DNA from: Desulfovibrio sp. UIB00
GTDB taxonomy: Bacteria; Desulfobacterota; Desulfovibrionia; Desulfovibrionales; Desulfovibrionaceae
Direction: 5' to 3'
NCBI RefSeq assembly: GCF_022508225.1
Contig: NZ_JAETXJ010000009.1
Location: 1-64,000, forward strand
Length of the DNA stretch: 64,000 bases
This document shows positions 7,360 through 17,051 of this stretch, piece after piece. Below the pieces are notes generated by a model. It did not search any database. It was given only the letters and a program-made list of their open reading frames with translations, and was not told where the DNA came from. Numbering within the stretch: the stretch's first letter is position 1; every line of letters begins with the position of its first letter. Both the position numbers and the translations under genes were made by a program.

Positions 7360-9390
7360 ATGCGTTGGACTATTGCGCACACATATGTCGGATCGCTATT
7401 CGGCGCGCTGATTACATGCTGTGGCGTTGTGCTTTTTGTCTCAATCTACTTCATGAAAGTTCCGATCGAAGACGAACTGAACAAGGGCATCGTAAGGATG
7501 CAGCAGGTCATCAGTTCTGCCAATGAAACCACAGCTCAAAAGTTTTTACAAAGTGCCGATCTTATTGCAGAAGATGATGATTTTGCCCGGGCTGTCGCTG
7601 AAAAAAATACTGATGCGGCGGTCAAGCTTGGTTCAGTCCTGATGAAAAAGGCCGGGTCGGACTTTATGACCATCACCGATGAAAAGGGGATAGTCATAGG
7701 CCGTGGGCACTCCAAAAAGCACGGCGACAGCGTTACCAATCAGGAAACCGTGGTTATTGCCCTCACGGGCAAGCCCGCCGTGGCCGTGGTGGCTGGCACA
7801 GAGGTGCCGTTCACCATCCGGGCCAGCTTTCCTGTAATGCACGATGGCAAGCTTGTGGGCAGCGTGTCCATTGGTACCTCGCTTGTTACGCCTGCCTATC
7901 TTGACTGGCTCAAAAAGCTTTCTGGCGTCAACGTCACCATTTTCAAGGGTGATACTCGCGTCATGACAACCATCATGCTGCAAGATGGAAAACGCGCCAT
8001 TGGCACCAAACTGCAATCGCCTGAAATTCTCAAGGCCGTGCTTGAGCGTGGCGAAACGGTGTTCTCCCATAATAATATTCTTGGTATCGACTATAATTCT
8101 GCCTACTGGCCGGTCAAAGATGCCAATGAAAAAATTGTGGGTATGTGGTTTGTGGGCATGCCCATTGATGAATTGCAGCGCCTGGAGCGCGTGGCCATAA
8201 GCAATTCCATATGGATTGGCGTGGGCCTGCTGGTCTTTCAGCTGATTCTTTCGTTTGTTCTCGGCCTCAAGATCAGTGCCCCCATTCGCAAAATAACCGC
8301 CTATGCGCAGGCTGTGGCCGATGGCAACAACGAAGCGCAGCTTGACGTATACAGCCGTGATGACATGGGCCAACTGGCTGATTCTTTGCGCACGATGGAA
8401 GATAATCTGCGTAAGCTGGTGCACGATGCCAGAGAAAAGGCCGAAGAAGCCCACAAGATGGGCGAAGAAGCCAAGGTCGCTATGGAAGAGGCCCGCGTGG
8501 CCCAGGCGCAGGCGGAACAGGCCAAGCGAGAGGGCATGATCAGCGCTGCTGCCCAGATAGAAGAGGTAGTGGGGCAGCTGAACGCCTCCATCAATGATAT
8601 CTCCGAGCAGGTGGAAAGCACCAGTGGTGCTCTTGACCATGCTGCAAGCCGATTGGCGGAAACCGCAACCGCCATGGAAGAAATGAATTCCACGGTGCTT
8701 GAAGTCGCCAAAAATGCCGGCGGGGCGTCTGATATCTCCAACGCCGCCAAGCGCAAGGCCGAAGTTGGTTCCGATATCGTGTCCAGAGCCGTGGTGGGTA
8801 TTCAGGAAGTGCAGCGGCAGTCGCAGGCCCTCAGGGACGGCATGACCCAGCTGGACGACCACGCCAAGGCCATCAGCCAGATCATGGGCGTCATTTCAGA
8901 TATCGCGGATCAAACCAATCTGCTGGCCCTGAATGCGGCCATTGAAGCCGCCCGTGCGGGCGAGGCTGGGCGTGGATTTGCCGTGGTGGCTGACGAAGTG
9001 CGCAAACTGGCGGAAAAGACCATGTCCTCCACCACCGATGTGGGCAACGCCATTGCTGCCATTCAGCAAAGCGCCGGGCAGAGTATTCAGCAAGTGGAAA
9101 AGGCCGTTGGCAACATTTCTGAAGCCACGGAGTATTCCAACAAGTCTGGAGAAGCCCTGAAAGAAATCGTTGGCATGGTGGATCAGACAGCCGATGAAGT
9201 GCGGGCCATTGCCGCCGCAAGCGAGCAGCAGTCTGCCACCAGCGAAGAGATCAACAGGTCTGTTGCTGATGTTAACCACATTGCGGCCAGCACATCGCAA
9301 TCCATGCAGGTCGCCATGAAGGAACTGGAATCCCTGCGAGCCCTGGCCCGCAGCCTTATGGATCTTATAGATCATATGAAGAAGGGCTAA
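7360..9390 (+). CDS. Methyl-accepting chemotaxis protein
   Basis: A 676-residue transmembrane chemoreceptor. A first membrane helix (about 7-30) is followed by a periplasmic sensor of about 240 residues resembling a single Cache domain, with [20 protein letters not shown] in the ligand fold. A second helix lies near 285-305. A HAMP domain ([20 protein letters not shown]) comes next, then an Ala/Glu-rich coiled coil (about 350-395). The signalling domain contains the highly conserved tip [20 protein letters not shown] and [15 protein letters not shown]. The start at 7360 is chosen over the upstream GTG at 7330 because AAGGAG lies 6 bases before it. No C-terminal CheR-docking pentapeptide is seen; the protein ends DHMKKG. 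The ligand is unknown. Confidence 0.9.
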   Translation: MRWTIAHTYVGSLFGALITCCGVVLFVSIYFMKVPIEDELNKGIVRMQQVISSANETTAQKFLQSADLIAEDDDFARAVAEKNTDAAVKLGSVLMKKAGSDFMTITDEKGIVIGRGHSKKHGDSVTNQETVVIALTGKPAVAVVAGTEVPFTIRASFPVMHDGKLVGSVSIGTSLVTPAYLDWLKKLSGVNVTIFKGDTRVMTTIMLQDGKRAIGTKLQSPEILKAVLERGETVFSHNNILGIDYNSAYWPVKDANEKIVGMWFVGMPIDELQRLERVAISNSIWIGVGLLVFQLILSFVLGLKISAPIRKITAYAQAVADGNNEAQLDVYSRDDMGQLADSLRTMEDNLRKLVHDAREKAEEAHKMGEEAKVAMEEARVAQAQAEQAKREGMISAAAQIEEVVGQLNASINDISEQVESTSGALDHAASRLAETATAMEEMNSTVLEVAKNAGGASDISNAAKRKAEVGSDIVSRAVVGIQEVQRQSQALRDGMTQLDDHAKAISQIMGVISDIADQTNLLALNAAIEAARAGEAGRGFAVVADEVRKLAEKTMSSTTDVGNAIAAIQQSAGQSIQQVEKAVGNISEATEYSNKSGEALKEIVGMVDQTADEVRAIAAASEQQSATSEEINRSVADVNHIAASTSQSMQVAMKELESLRALARSLMDLIDHMKKG

Positions 9391-9418
9391 GGCCCAGCGG
9401 CTTGCTCCCATGACGAAT

Positions 9419-9456
9419 AAAGGCTCTGTTCCTCCGGGAACAGAGCCTTTGCTTTT
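9419..9456 (+). terminator. Rho-independent terminator after the chemoreceptor
   Basis: AAGGCTCTGTTCC and GGAACAGAGCCTT form a perfect 13-bp stem with a 5-base loop, followed by TGCTTTTT. Confidence 0.9.
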
Positions 9457-9568
9457 TGAGGTAGGCGCTCTCCGCCCAGTTCGGGCTGTCTGGGAAAAAG
9501 GATTGCAGCGCATACCGCCTCCTCCCGCTTTTGCTCAGCGGTTCCCGTTAATCTGCTCCTGTCGTGGT

Positions 9569-10321
9569 CTATTTACGCAGAATTGTTTTCAATGTTTCAG
9601 CCTCAGCCCCGTTGCAATTTTTAAGAAACTGTTCAAGGCGGGCTTGCACGGCAGGGTGCCTTGGAGCGAGGTCGTACAGTGAGGCTGCCGCCGCTGCGCT
9701 GCCGGAAAATGTGTCGTCATTGCGCAGCCCTTCTGAATTCAGCTTGGCGTAGTGCAGGGCCGCGCGGATAATGGCATCCAGAAATTCATTGCTGCCAGAG
9801 GCCATAAAGGCCGCCCAATACATCTGCAATACGGATTTCTCCGAATAGATGTCCCAGTTGGTCAGCGGGGCGGGGCTGTTCCGAATCTGCTGGAGCAGCA
9901 ACTTCTCCTCCGGTTGCAGCAGGGTGGCAAGCAGCGCTTCTTCATCAGGCAATTGCGCAAGATGGGCCATCCAGGCCAGAGTGCGCCGTCCATCGCGGCT
10001 CAGACCGGGCTGGGGCGGCAACAGGCGTTGCCGGGCAGACGGATCATCGCGCAGCACCTGCGCAAGAAAGGTTGCCAGCATGATCTGCTTGAGGCTGTCT
10101 TTCAGCACGCCTTGCCCGTCAAACGTGCGCAGAATGCCTGGCAGCGTCTCGGTGCGGCGGTGCTGGTAATAATATTCCAGGTCGTTGGCATAAAAGGATA
10201 ATCCCTTGGAAATGGCAAGCGCATTGCAGGGGCGGGGCCATGCAGCGGGCAACAGGCAGGCGAGGGTTAGCGCAATAAGCAGAAAAACCGGGAAACGGGC
10301 AGGGGGAGTAGCAATTTTCAT
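9569..10321 (-). CDS. Hypothetical secreted protein
   Basis: A 250-residue protein I do not recognise. It starts with a clear signal peptide: a basic start, a hydrophobic core FPVFLLIALTLACLLPAAW, and a likely cleavage after PCNA. The mature part is mostly helical and Leu/Gln-rich, with no cysteine pairs or catalytic motif I can name. The ATG at 10321 follows the stop of the HD-domain gene by 13 bases. There is no good Shine-Dalgarno site, so translation may depend on the upstream gene. The longer ORF start at 10375 lies inside the HD gene and would bury the signal peptide. Confidence 0.65.
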   Translation of the reverse strand: MKIATPPARFPVFLLIALTLACLLPAAWPRPCNALAISKGLSFYANDLEYYYQHRRTETLPGILRTFDGQGVLKDSLKQIMLATFLAQVLRDDPSARQRLLPPQPGLSRDGRRTLAWMAHLAQLPDEEALLATLLQPEEKLLLQQIRNSPAPLTNWDIYSEKSVLQMYWAAFMASGSNEFLDAIIRAALHYAKLNSEGLRNDDTFSGSAAAAASLYDLAPRHPAVQARLEQFLKNCNGAEAETLKTILRK

Positions 10322-10334
10322 AGGTGGGGGTGGG

Positions 10335-11573
10335 TTAATCAAAGTCGGCAAGCAGGGCATCCAGCCCCAACACATTGGGGGAACTTTCGCGCAGGCGGTT
10401 CAACAGGCGCACTCGAGCTTCCAGCAGGTGGGGGGAGGACACACCGTTGCGGATTGAACTGTGCGCCTCCAGAAAAGCCGCCAGATTGTCGCAGACTTTA
10501 ACAAGCTGGCCGTCCTTGGGGTCCAGTTCGTCCCGGTTGCATGCGGCAAGAGCCTGAAAGCCCTCAACAGCGCGAACTGCGCCATTTTCGCGCACGCATT
10601 CCTGGAATTCGGAACCGACAGCCGCGCCAAGGTAGTATTCGATGCGCTCCACCAGAGAGGTGAAGCCCTCAGCGCGCAAGGGGCCATACACGCGGCGCTC
10701 CAGCTCTTTATCCTCGTATTCTTTAATGATTTTTGGCAGGTCTGAAATGGATTGCTTGACCGGCGAGATAATGTCGCGGGTGAGCACTTCCGGCAGGTCG
10801 TGGAACAGTCCGCAAAAAAAGTTGTTGTTAGCGCGCGCCGGGCAGGCATCGACAGCCAGACTGAAACAGTAGGCGTAGCTGGCCACAATAAACATATGCC
10901 CGAGAACAGACGTAGCCGGAATGCGCGGAGCCTGCGTCCACCGCACCTGAAAGCGCAACTGCCCGCACAGGTTGGCGAGGCGCGAGAGGGCCGTGCCCTG
11001 GCTGCGCATGGAGGCAAGGCCACGCAAATCCGTGAACGTATCCAGCCGATCGGGAAACGACTGGCCTATGTCGCCCATTTCATCATCAAACGGCGCGTTA
11101 AGCGGCTCTATGAGCCTGAATTCCCATTGCGAGGCAAACAGGTGGGCAGCAGTAAGAATACGGCGCGCAAGCGTGTCATCATCCGGGCTGGTATGCCACT
11201 GGCGCATGCGTTCCCAAAAGGGGCCAAGAGGCGCAAGCGAAGGCTCAAGCCTGTCGAGTACATGCTCGGTCAACTGGCGGAACTGCTCGGGATTTTCCTT
11301 GATTCTGTAGTAGATGGGAGGCTTGATGTCTGTGATGATGAGCCGGTAGAAATAATCAAACAGCCCGCCCTCAATGATTTCTGTTGCAAGCGCCGTGCGT
11401 TCCGGGTCCGTCATGTGTCGGGAGTTTTCGTGCCAGAGCACGCAGGCCAGGAGCATTTTGTGGGCCTGCTTGTCAATTTCTAGCAGTTCCACGGGCCGCA
11501 GCTTGTCATTCCAGCGTAACAGGTACGCGCCTGAAAAAATAAGCTGTAGAAGATTCTTGCGAATTACAGGCAT
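10335..11573 (-). CDS. HD-domain phosphohydrolase (YfbR-like)
   Basis: A 412-residue protein with an HD metal-dependent phosphohydrolase domain in its centre: GHMFIVASYAYCFSLA supplies the first His, and NNFFCGLFHDLPEVLTRDII supplies the HD pair and following Glu. These resemble 5'-deoxynucleotidase YfbR and related HD hydrolases. The N-terminal 200 residues and the C-terminal part are helical, with no recognised domain. The start at 11573 is supported by GGGGAGG 6 bases upstream; the longer frame to 11678 lacks one. It is probably co-transcribed with the secreted protein gene downstream. The substrate, possibly a dNMP, is an inference. Confidence 0.7.
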   Translation of the reverse strand: MPVIRKNLLQLIFSGAYLLRWNDKLRPVELLEIDKQAHKMLLACVLWHENSRHMTDPERTALATEIIEGGLFDYFYRLIITDIKPPIYYRIKENPEQFRQLTEHVLDRLEPSLAPLGPFWERMRQWHTSPDDDTLARRILTAAHLFASQWEFRLIEPLNAPFDDEMGDIGQSFPDRLDTFTDLRGLASMRSQGTALSRLANLCGQLRFQVRWTQAPRIPATSVLGHMFIVASYAYCFSLAVDACPARANNNFFCGLFHDLPEVLTRDIISPVKQSISDLPKIIKEYEDKELERRVYGPLRAEGFTSLVERIEYYLGAAVGSEFQECVRENGAVRAVEGFQALAACNRDELDPKDGQLVKVCDNLAAFLEAHSSIRNGVSSPHLLEARVRLLNRLRESSPNVLGLDALLADFD

Positions 11574-11943
11574 GAAAAGCCTCCCCCAAAAATGGCTGCG
11601 CAAAAAACAGTTTGCACTATAGGGCGGAGTGGGGTAAAGCTCAAGAGCTTCAACGCTGTTGCCGGGAAAAAGCCGCATATGCCAAGGGCATGTGGGGTTG
11701 CGCCCCGATTGAGATGAGCGGTTGCGCCTGCAACCTGCGAGGTCTGGTGCTGCGGTGTACCGCCAGAGTAGTCAGTTTTTCGTTCCCAATGGGGACGAAT
11801 ACTTGACAGCTGTTGGCGTTTATAGTATTGAGGCTGCCTTTACTGCGATATTGTCGTCATCCCCGTTCGACGGCACATCGCGCAATGGATCTTTTTGCTG
11901 CCGTTATGGCCGCTGATATTTGCAGATGTGAGGAGTCACTCCG
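11574..11943 (+). other. Intergenic region between the HD gene and rplM
   Basis: A 370-base divergent region. The right third holds the likely rplM promoter and a leader of about 105 bases. The left part holds no gene or structure I can support beyond the HD gene's ribosome binding site at its left border. Confidence 0.5.
11803..11831 (+). promoter_or_regulatory. Probable promoter of rplM-rpsI
   Basis: TTGACA at 11803-11808 is followed after 17 bases by TATTGA (11826-11831). TAGTAT overlaps the same region. Just upstream, TTCGTTCCC and GGGGACGAA form a small inverted repeat. The leader to rplM is about 105 bases, which leaves room for leader-based control, but none is evident. Confidence 0.5.
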
Positions 11944-12378
<435 letters not shown>

Positions 12379-12391
12379 GGAGTAAAGAGCC

Positions 12392-12784
12392 ATGAGCGAG
12401 AAATTTGAATACGGCACTGGCCGCCGCAAGACCGCTACGGCCCGTACCCGCATCTACGCCGGTTCCGGCGGCATCACGGTGAACGGCCGCAACTTTGAGG
12501 ATTATTTTCCTCGCAAGACCCTGCAGATGATCATCCGTCAGCCCCTGGTTCTTGCCAAGCTGTCCGACAAGTTTGACATCCGCGTGAACGTTGCCGGTGG
12601 CGGCGTTACCGGTCAGGCCGAAGCCGTGCGCCACGGTATTTCCCGTGCGCTGCTTCTGGTTGACCCGGCCCTGCGCCCCATGCTCAAGAAAGCTGGCTTC
12701 CTTACCCGCGATGCCCGCAAGAAAGAACGTAAAAAGTACGGCCTGCGCGCTGCCCGCGCCCGGTACCAGTACTCCAAGCGTTAA
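12392..12784 (+). CDS. rpsI: 30S ribosomal protein S9
   Basis: The 130-residue protein opens with [15 protein letters not shown], has [19 protein letters not shown] in the centre, and ends [10 protein letters not shown]. This is the standard C-terminal tail that reaches the P-site tRNA. AAGGAG precedes the ATG. It forms an operon with rplM, closed by a strong terminator. Confidence 0.97.
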   Translation: MSEKFEYGTGRRKTATARTRIYAGSGGITVNGRNFEDYFPRKTLQMIIRQPLVLAKLSDKFDIRVNVAGGGVTGQAEAVRHGISRALLLVDPALRPMLKKAGFLTRDARKKERKKYGLRAARARYQYSKR

Positions 12785-12795
12785 TATGCCTTTAT

Positions 12796-12827
12796 GGAAG
12801 CCCTCTCTATGGGAGGGCTTCCTTTTT
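12796..12827 (+). terminator. Rho-independent terminator after rpsI
   Basis: GGAAGCCCTC and GAGGGCTTCC pair over 10 bases with a short loop (TCTATGG) and are followed by TTTTTGCC. Confidence 0.9.
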
Positions 12828-12956
12828 GCCTTTGAGCGGGTCGCATGTCGGCCCGCTTTTTTTTGGGCGGAGTTCCCGAGCAGTTTTGTAGGAATGCCTG
12901 GGCGCTCTTGCTCCAACCCCGGCTGCTCTGCGGAGTGCCGCATCTGTGGTGGTGTT

Positions 12957-14771
12957 ATGGAAAACGACAATACTTCAAATTTTTCTTCCGCATCTGATGT
13001 GTTGCCGATGCTGGACTATGCCTACACCCATGAGCAGACGCAGGCCACAACCGGCTATTTTTCCTGTGTTCCGCCTGAAGATCTGGATTTTGACCGTGCG
13101 CTGGAACGGCTTGAAGTTGCGCCGATGGACGACTTTCTGCACCTGCATCTGCTAAAGTTGCTCGCAGGCAAGGCGCACGATGAGCTGAACCTTCTGGCTG
13201 CCAGTTGTTATGACGCGGTCAGCAACGAGTTTACCCGTCCTGTGCTGGCGGCCCTGCTGGCTGAGTGCGCATTGCTCGGCGCGGAATCGCCCGGCAAGGG
13301 CCAAGCCTTTTGCTCGTCCTTTCCGCCTGATGCCGCAGAGCGTCTGGCTTCTTACAGCCCCGCTGTGTATCTGCGGGCTGCAACACTGCCTGACCATGCC
13401 ATTGCCGCTGCCTGGAGCGCCCTGTTCCGCGCCAATATCTGCGAGCATCATTCCCTGCCGCGCCCGGACGAGGCAGGCATAGCCCCCCTGTTCAGCGCGG
13501 AAGTGCTTGATGCCACAGCTCGGCGCATGGCTGCGCATGCAGACGCTCTGGCCCGGCAGCACGAAAAATTCAAGGCCGAAGCATGGGAACCCTGGCAGCG
13601 GCCTCCGGCGCAGGAAACATACCTGCGCGCCGTGGACGCGCTTATGGAAAACGGTGTTGTGGATGGCCCGGAAATGCGCCATGAGGCTTCGCTTTCGCCC
13701 ATTGCACTGCTGCGCGGCTGGCAGGTGGATATTGCCGTAACCAGTGGTTCCGTGCGCCATACCTTACAGGGCAAGGCAACAGCCTACGGGCGCGGCCTGT
13801 CCCTGGCAGCGGCCCGCGCATCCTACGCCATGGAAATTGTGGAACGCGTCAGCACCTATGTGAGTGTTGGGCCGGGGGACGGCACTGCCGCCCATGCCGG
13901 AACAATCCTTGGCCGCAAAACAGAACTGCCTCTGACGCTTACGCGTTTTTCCGAGCTGGCGGAGCAGGGCAGAGCGGCGCTCGACCCCAATCTGCTGCCT
14001 CTGGAAGCTCCATACGCTGATGCCCCCCTGCACTGGCTCCCGGCCTCGGACGCATCTGGCGCGACCGTTCTTGTGCCTGCGCAGGCGGTTTTTCTGTTTT
14101 GCAATCTGGACGAGCAGTCTTTGTTTATTGCTGGCGGCTCCACCGGTCTTGCATCTGGCAATATTATGGATGAAGCTGTGGTTGCCGCCCTAACGGAAAT
14201 TGCCGAGCGCGACGCCGAGGCCACAACTCCTTACAGCCGCACGCGCTGTTTTATGCTGCGCAGCCGTGATCAGCTCATTCAGTCGCTGCTTGACGATTAC
14301 GCAGCCTGCGGCATTCGAGTACAGTTTCAGGATCTGACCACGGAGCTTGGCCTGCCTGTGTACCAGTGTTTTGTCACCGGGCGTGACGGTACCGTCGCGC
14401 GGGCCACAGGAGCCAATCTTTGCGGCGCGAGGGCCGCCCTGGCGGCGCTCACCGAAACCCCGTGGCCCTATTCAACGGCGCAAAACAAGCCCCCATGCCC
14501 CTCAGCTTCGGGACTAGCGGGATTGCCCGTTCGTGTGTTAGAGGATTTGCCGGATTACAGCCTGCCCTCCCCCCGCGCCAACCGCCGCCTGTTAGAGTCG
14601 GTGCTGTCAGCGCACGGCAGAAGTCCTCTCTATGTGGATCTGACCCGCAAGGATTTTGATATCCCGGTGGTCAGGGCCATTGTTCCCGGTCTTGCCCTCA
14701 CGGCAGAGTGGGACAGGTTCTCAAGGCCGGACGCGCGCCTTTTTGCGCGTTATGCCGCGTGTTGTCTATGA
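12957..14771 (+). CDS. YcaO-domain protein
   Basis: A 604-residue protein. The N-terminal 230 residues are unassigned. From about residue 270 a YcaO domain is visible: GKATAYGRGLSLAAARASYA followed by EIVERVSTYVSVGP, the substrate/ATP-binding helix of the family; ALTEIAERDAEATT, the acidic ATP/Mg segment; and YQCFVTGRDGTVARATGANL later. YcaO proteins activate amide backbones with ATP in azoline-peptide synthesis; in enterobacteria YcaO works with RimO on ribosomal protein S12. No peptide precursor, dehydrogenase or E1-like partner is next to it, so this is a stand-alone YcaO placed after rpsI. The ATG at 12957 has only a weak GGTGGTG site; an ATG at about 12894 is possible. Confidence 0.75.
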   Translation: MENDNTSNFSSASDVLPMLDYAYTHEQTQATTGYFSCVPPEDLDFDRALERLEVAPMDDFLHLHLLKLLAGKAHDELNLLAASCYDAVSNEFTRPVLAALLAECALLGAESPGKGQAFCSSFPPDAAERLASYSPAVYLRAATLPDHAIAAAWSALFRANICEHHSLPRPDEAGIAPLFSAEVLDATARRMAAHADALARQHEKFKAEAWEPWQRPPAQETYLRAVDALMENGVVDGPEMRHEASLSPIALLRGWQVDIAVTSGSVRHTLQGKATAYGRGLSLAAARASYAMEIVERVSTYVSVGPGDGTAAHAGTILGRKTELPLTLTRFSELAEQGRAALDPNLLPLEAPYADAPLHWLPASDASGATVLVPAQAVFLFCNLDEQSLFIAGGSTGLASGNIMDEAVVAALTEIAERDAEATTPYSRTRCFMLRSRDQLIQSLLDDYAACGIRVQFQDLTTELGLPVYQCFVTGRDGTVARATGANLCGARAALAALTETPWPYSTAQNKPPCPSASGLAGLPVRVLEDLPDYSLPSPRANRRLLESVLSAHGRSPLYVDLTRKDFDIPVVRAIVPGLALTAEWDRFSRPDARLFARYAACCL

Positions 14772-14797
14772 GTTGCCGTAAGTACGGCTAATTACAA

Positions 14798-14826
14798 TTG
14801 CAGCCCGGCGGCAACTCGGGTATAGT
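14798..14826 (+). promoter_or_regulatory. Promoter of livK
   Basis: TTGCAG (14798-14803), exactly 17 bases, then TATAGT (14821-14826) make a good sigma-70 promoter about 62 bases before the livK start codon. Just upstream, GCCGTA-AG-TACGGC (14774-14787) forms a short hairpin directly after the YcaO gene. Confidence 0.7.
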
Positions 14827-14888
14827 AGGGAGCGACCGGCCCATAAGTGAACAGGCCGCTCTGAACGCACAACCTTTGGAGGGTTAGG

Positions 14889-16034
14889 ATGAAACTGGGT
14901 AAATTTCTTGCCGCGCTGGCTGGTCTGGCGCTGACCTTCGGCGTTGCTGGCCAGGCGCTTGCCGCTGATGCCGGTCCCATCAAAATCGGCGTGTACCTTC
15001 CCCTGACCGGGCAGAATGCCTTTGGCGGCCAGCTCGAACTTGAGGGCGTGCGTCTCGCCCATAAGGAAATGCCCAAGGTTCTTGACCGCCCCGTTGAACT
15101 GGTGGTGGTTGACAACAAGTCTGACAAGGTCGAAGCGGCAAACGCCGTGAAGCGCCTTGTGGAACGCGACAAAGTCGTGGCCCTTATCGGCACCTATGGT
15201 TCCTCGCTGGCCATGGCCGGCGCAGAAGTGGCTGAAAAGGCCGCTGTTCCCGGCGTGGGCACCTCCTGCACCAACCCCCTTGTGACCCAGGGCAAGAAGT
15301 ACTACTTCCGCGCCTGCTTCATTGATCCTTATCAGGGCGCTGCCGCCGCTACCTATGCCTATGAAACCCTCGGCTTCCGCAAGGCCGCCGTGCTCATGGA
15401 CATGACCAGCGACTACGCCGTGGGCCTCTCCAGCTTCTTTACCCGCGATTTCAAGAAGCTCGGCGGCGAAATCGTGGCTACCCTCAAGTACAGCTCCGGC
15501 GATCAGGACTTCACCGCCCAGCTGACCGAACTTATTGCCAAAAAGCCTGACATCGTCTTCATGCCCGCCTACTTTGCCGAAGGCGCCATCATCATGAAGC
15601 AGGCCCGCGAACTGGGCGCCAAGTTCCGCCTCATGGGCGCTGACGCCATGGACAACCCCGACACCCTCAAGCTGGGCGGCAAGGCTGCGGAAGGCTTCCT
15701 GCACACCACCTTCCCCTACGACCCCGCCATGCCCAACATGAGCGCCGAAGCCAAGCGCTTCACCGAAGCCTGGAAGACCGCCTATCCTGACAAGGAAACC
15801 AACGTTAACGGCGCTCTTGGCTACAACACCTATTTCCTGATTCTTGACGCCATCAAGCGCGCCAACTCTTCTGATCCCAAGGCCATTGCCAAGGCTCTGG
15901 CTGAGACCAAGGATCTGCCCACCGCACTGGGCCTGTTGAGCATCAACAAGACCCATGACGCAGAAATGCCCGTGGGCATCATCGAATACAAAGATGGCAA
16001 GCGCGTTTACGTGGGCGAAGTTACACCCAAATAA
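14889..16034 (+). CDS. livK: Branched-chain amino acid ABC transporter, periplasmic binding protein
   Basis: A 381-residue protein with a signal peptide (residues 1-25, KFLAALAGLALTFGVAGQALA). It is followed by the type I periplasmic binding fold: PIKIGVYLPLTGQNAFGGQ, KVVALIGTYGSSLAMAGAEV, and AAVLMDMTSDYAVGLSSFF. It binds Leu/Ile/Val or related ligands and delivers them to LivHM. GGAGGGTTAGG precedes the ATG. Codon use is strongly biased toward C/G-ending codons, suggesting high expression, as does the dedicated promoter and the terminator that follows. The exact amino acid preference cannot be read from the sequence. Confidence 0.92.
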   Translation: MKLGKFLAALAGLALTFGVAGQALAADAGPIKIGVYLPLTGQNAFGGQLELEGVRLAHKEMPKVLDRPVELVVVDNKSDKVEAANAVKRLVERDKVVALIGTYGSSLAMAGAEVAEKAAVPGVGTSCTNPLVTQGKKYYFRACFIDPYQGAAAATYAYETLGFRKAAVLMDMTSDYAVGLSSFFTRDFKKLGGEIVATLKYSSGDQDFTAQLTELIAKKPDIVFMPAYFAEGAIIMKQARELGAKFRLMGADAMDNPDTLKLGGKAAEGFLHTTFPYDPAMPNMSAEAKRFTEAWKTAYPDKETNVNGALGYNTYFLILDAIKRANSSDPKAIAKALAETKDLPTALGLLSINKTHDAEMPVGIIEYKDGKRVYVGEVTPK

Positions 16035-16050
16035 GTAAACAACAGATCAA

Positions 16051-16093
16051 CCCCGCAGCGATATTCGCTGCGGGGTGCTTTTTTCATTTTTTT
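16051..16093 (+). terminator. Rho-independent terminator between livK and livH
   Basis: CCCCGCAGCG and CGCTGCGGGG pair perfectly with a tight ATATT loop, followed by TGCTTTTTTCATTTTTTTG. It should let most transcripts stop after livK and few read into livHMGF, giving excess binding protein over membrane components. Confidence 0.9.
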
Positions 16094-16157
16094 GCCGCTG
16101 TTCGAGCGGAAGGGCCAAGTGTGGCCTTTTGTCCGTTGCGAGGCGCTGAGGTGGCCC

Positions 16158-17051
16158 ATGAGCCTTGATATGTTTTTGCAGCACTGCTTTAACGCCCTGA
16201 CCCTTGGGTCGCTGTATGCGCTGATTGCCATCGGCTACACCATGGTTTACGGCATCCTGCGCCTGATCAACTTTGCCCACGGCGATATCCTGATGATCGG
16301 CGCGTACTTTGTATTTTTTGGCACGTTCGCCTTTGGCTGGCCCTGGGGCGTAGCCGCTGTTGTCGCCGTTCTTGGCGCCAGCGTGCTCGGCATCCTTGTA
16401 GAAAGGATAGCCTACAGACCCTTGCGCGATGCCCCGCGTATTTCGGCGCTTATCAGCGCCATTGCCGTGTCATTCTTTATTGAAAGCCTCGCCGTGGTGG
16501 TCTTTACCGGCCAGCCCCGCCCTGTGTTGCAGCCCGAATGGCTGGTTTCTGAATGGCAGATTGGCGGGTTACGCATTCTGCCGCTCACCGCCTTTGTGCC
16601 GATCATGACCATTGTGCTTGTGGCCGTGCTTTTGTATGTGGTGTACCGCACCAAGCCCGGCCTCGCCATGCGCGCCATTTCAAAAGATATTGAAACCACG
16701 CGCCTTTTGGGCGTGCGGGTGGACAACATCATCGCCCTCACGTTTGGCATTGGCTCTGCGCTGGCGGCGGCCTCGGGCATAATGTGGGCCTTGCGCTATC
16801 CGCAGGTGCACCCCTACATGGGCATCATGCCTGGCCTCAAGGCCTTTATTGCTGCGGTATTCGGCGGCATCGGCTCCATTCAGGGCGCTGTTATCGGTGG
16901 CGTTGCCCTTGGCTTTGTTGAAATCATGACCGTGGCCTTCATGCCTGAGCTTTCGGGGTACCGCGACGCCTTCGCCTTTGTGCTGCTGGTGCTCGTGCTG
17001 CTGTTCAAGCCCACAGGGCTGCTGGGTGAGCGAATGGAGGAGAAAATCTAA
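16158..17051 (+). CDS. livH: Branched-chain amino acid ABC transporter permease LivH
   Basis: A 297-residue inner-membrane permease with about eight hydrophobic segments. LGSLYALIAIGYTMVYGI and LINFAHGDILMIGAYFVFF are the typical LivH opening; GLAMRAISKDIETTRLLGV is the cytoplasmic EAA-like loop that meets the ATPases. The ATG at 16158 is chosen because GAGG stands 7 bases before it; an upstream TTG at 16092 would start inside the livK terminator. The last base of its TAA is the first base of the livM ATG. Confidence 0.92.
   Translation: MSLDMFLQHCFNALTLGSLYALIAIGYTMVYGILRLINFAHGDILMIGAYFVFFGTFAFGWPWGVAAVVAVLGASVLGILVERIAYRPLRDAPRISALISAIAVSFFIESLAVVVFTGQPRPVLQPEWLVSEWQIGGLRILPLTAFVPIMTIVLVAVLLYVVYRTKPGLAMRAISKDIETTRLLGVRVDNIIALTFGIGSALAAASGIMWALRYPQVHPYMGIMPGLKAFIAAVFGGIGSIQGAVIGGVALGFVEIMTVAFMPELSGYRDAFAFVLLVLVLLFKPTGLLGERMEEKI

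Noticed and set aside
7633..8862. 409-codon frame on the minus strand opposite the chemoreceptor
   Set aside because: It is the antisense of the well-conserved MCP signalling domain and shows no family motif.
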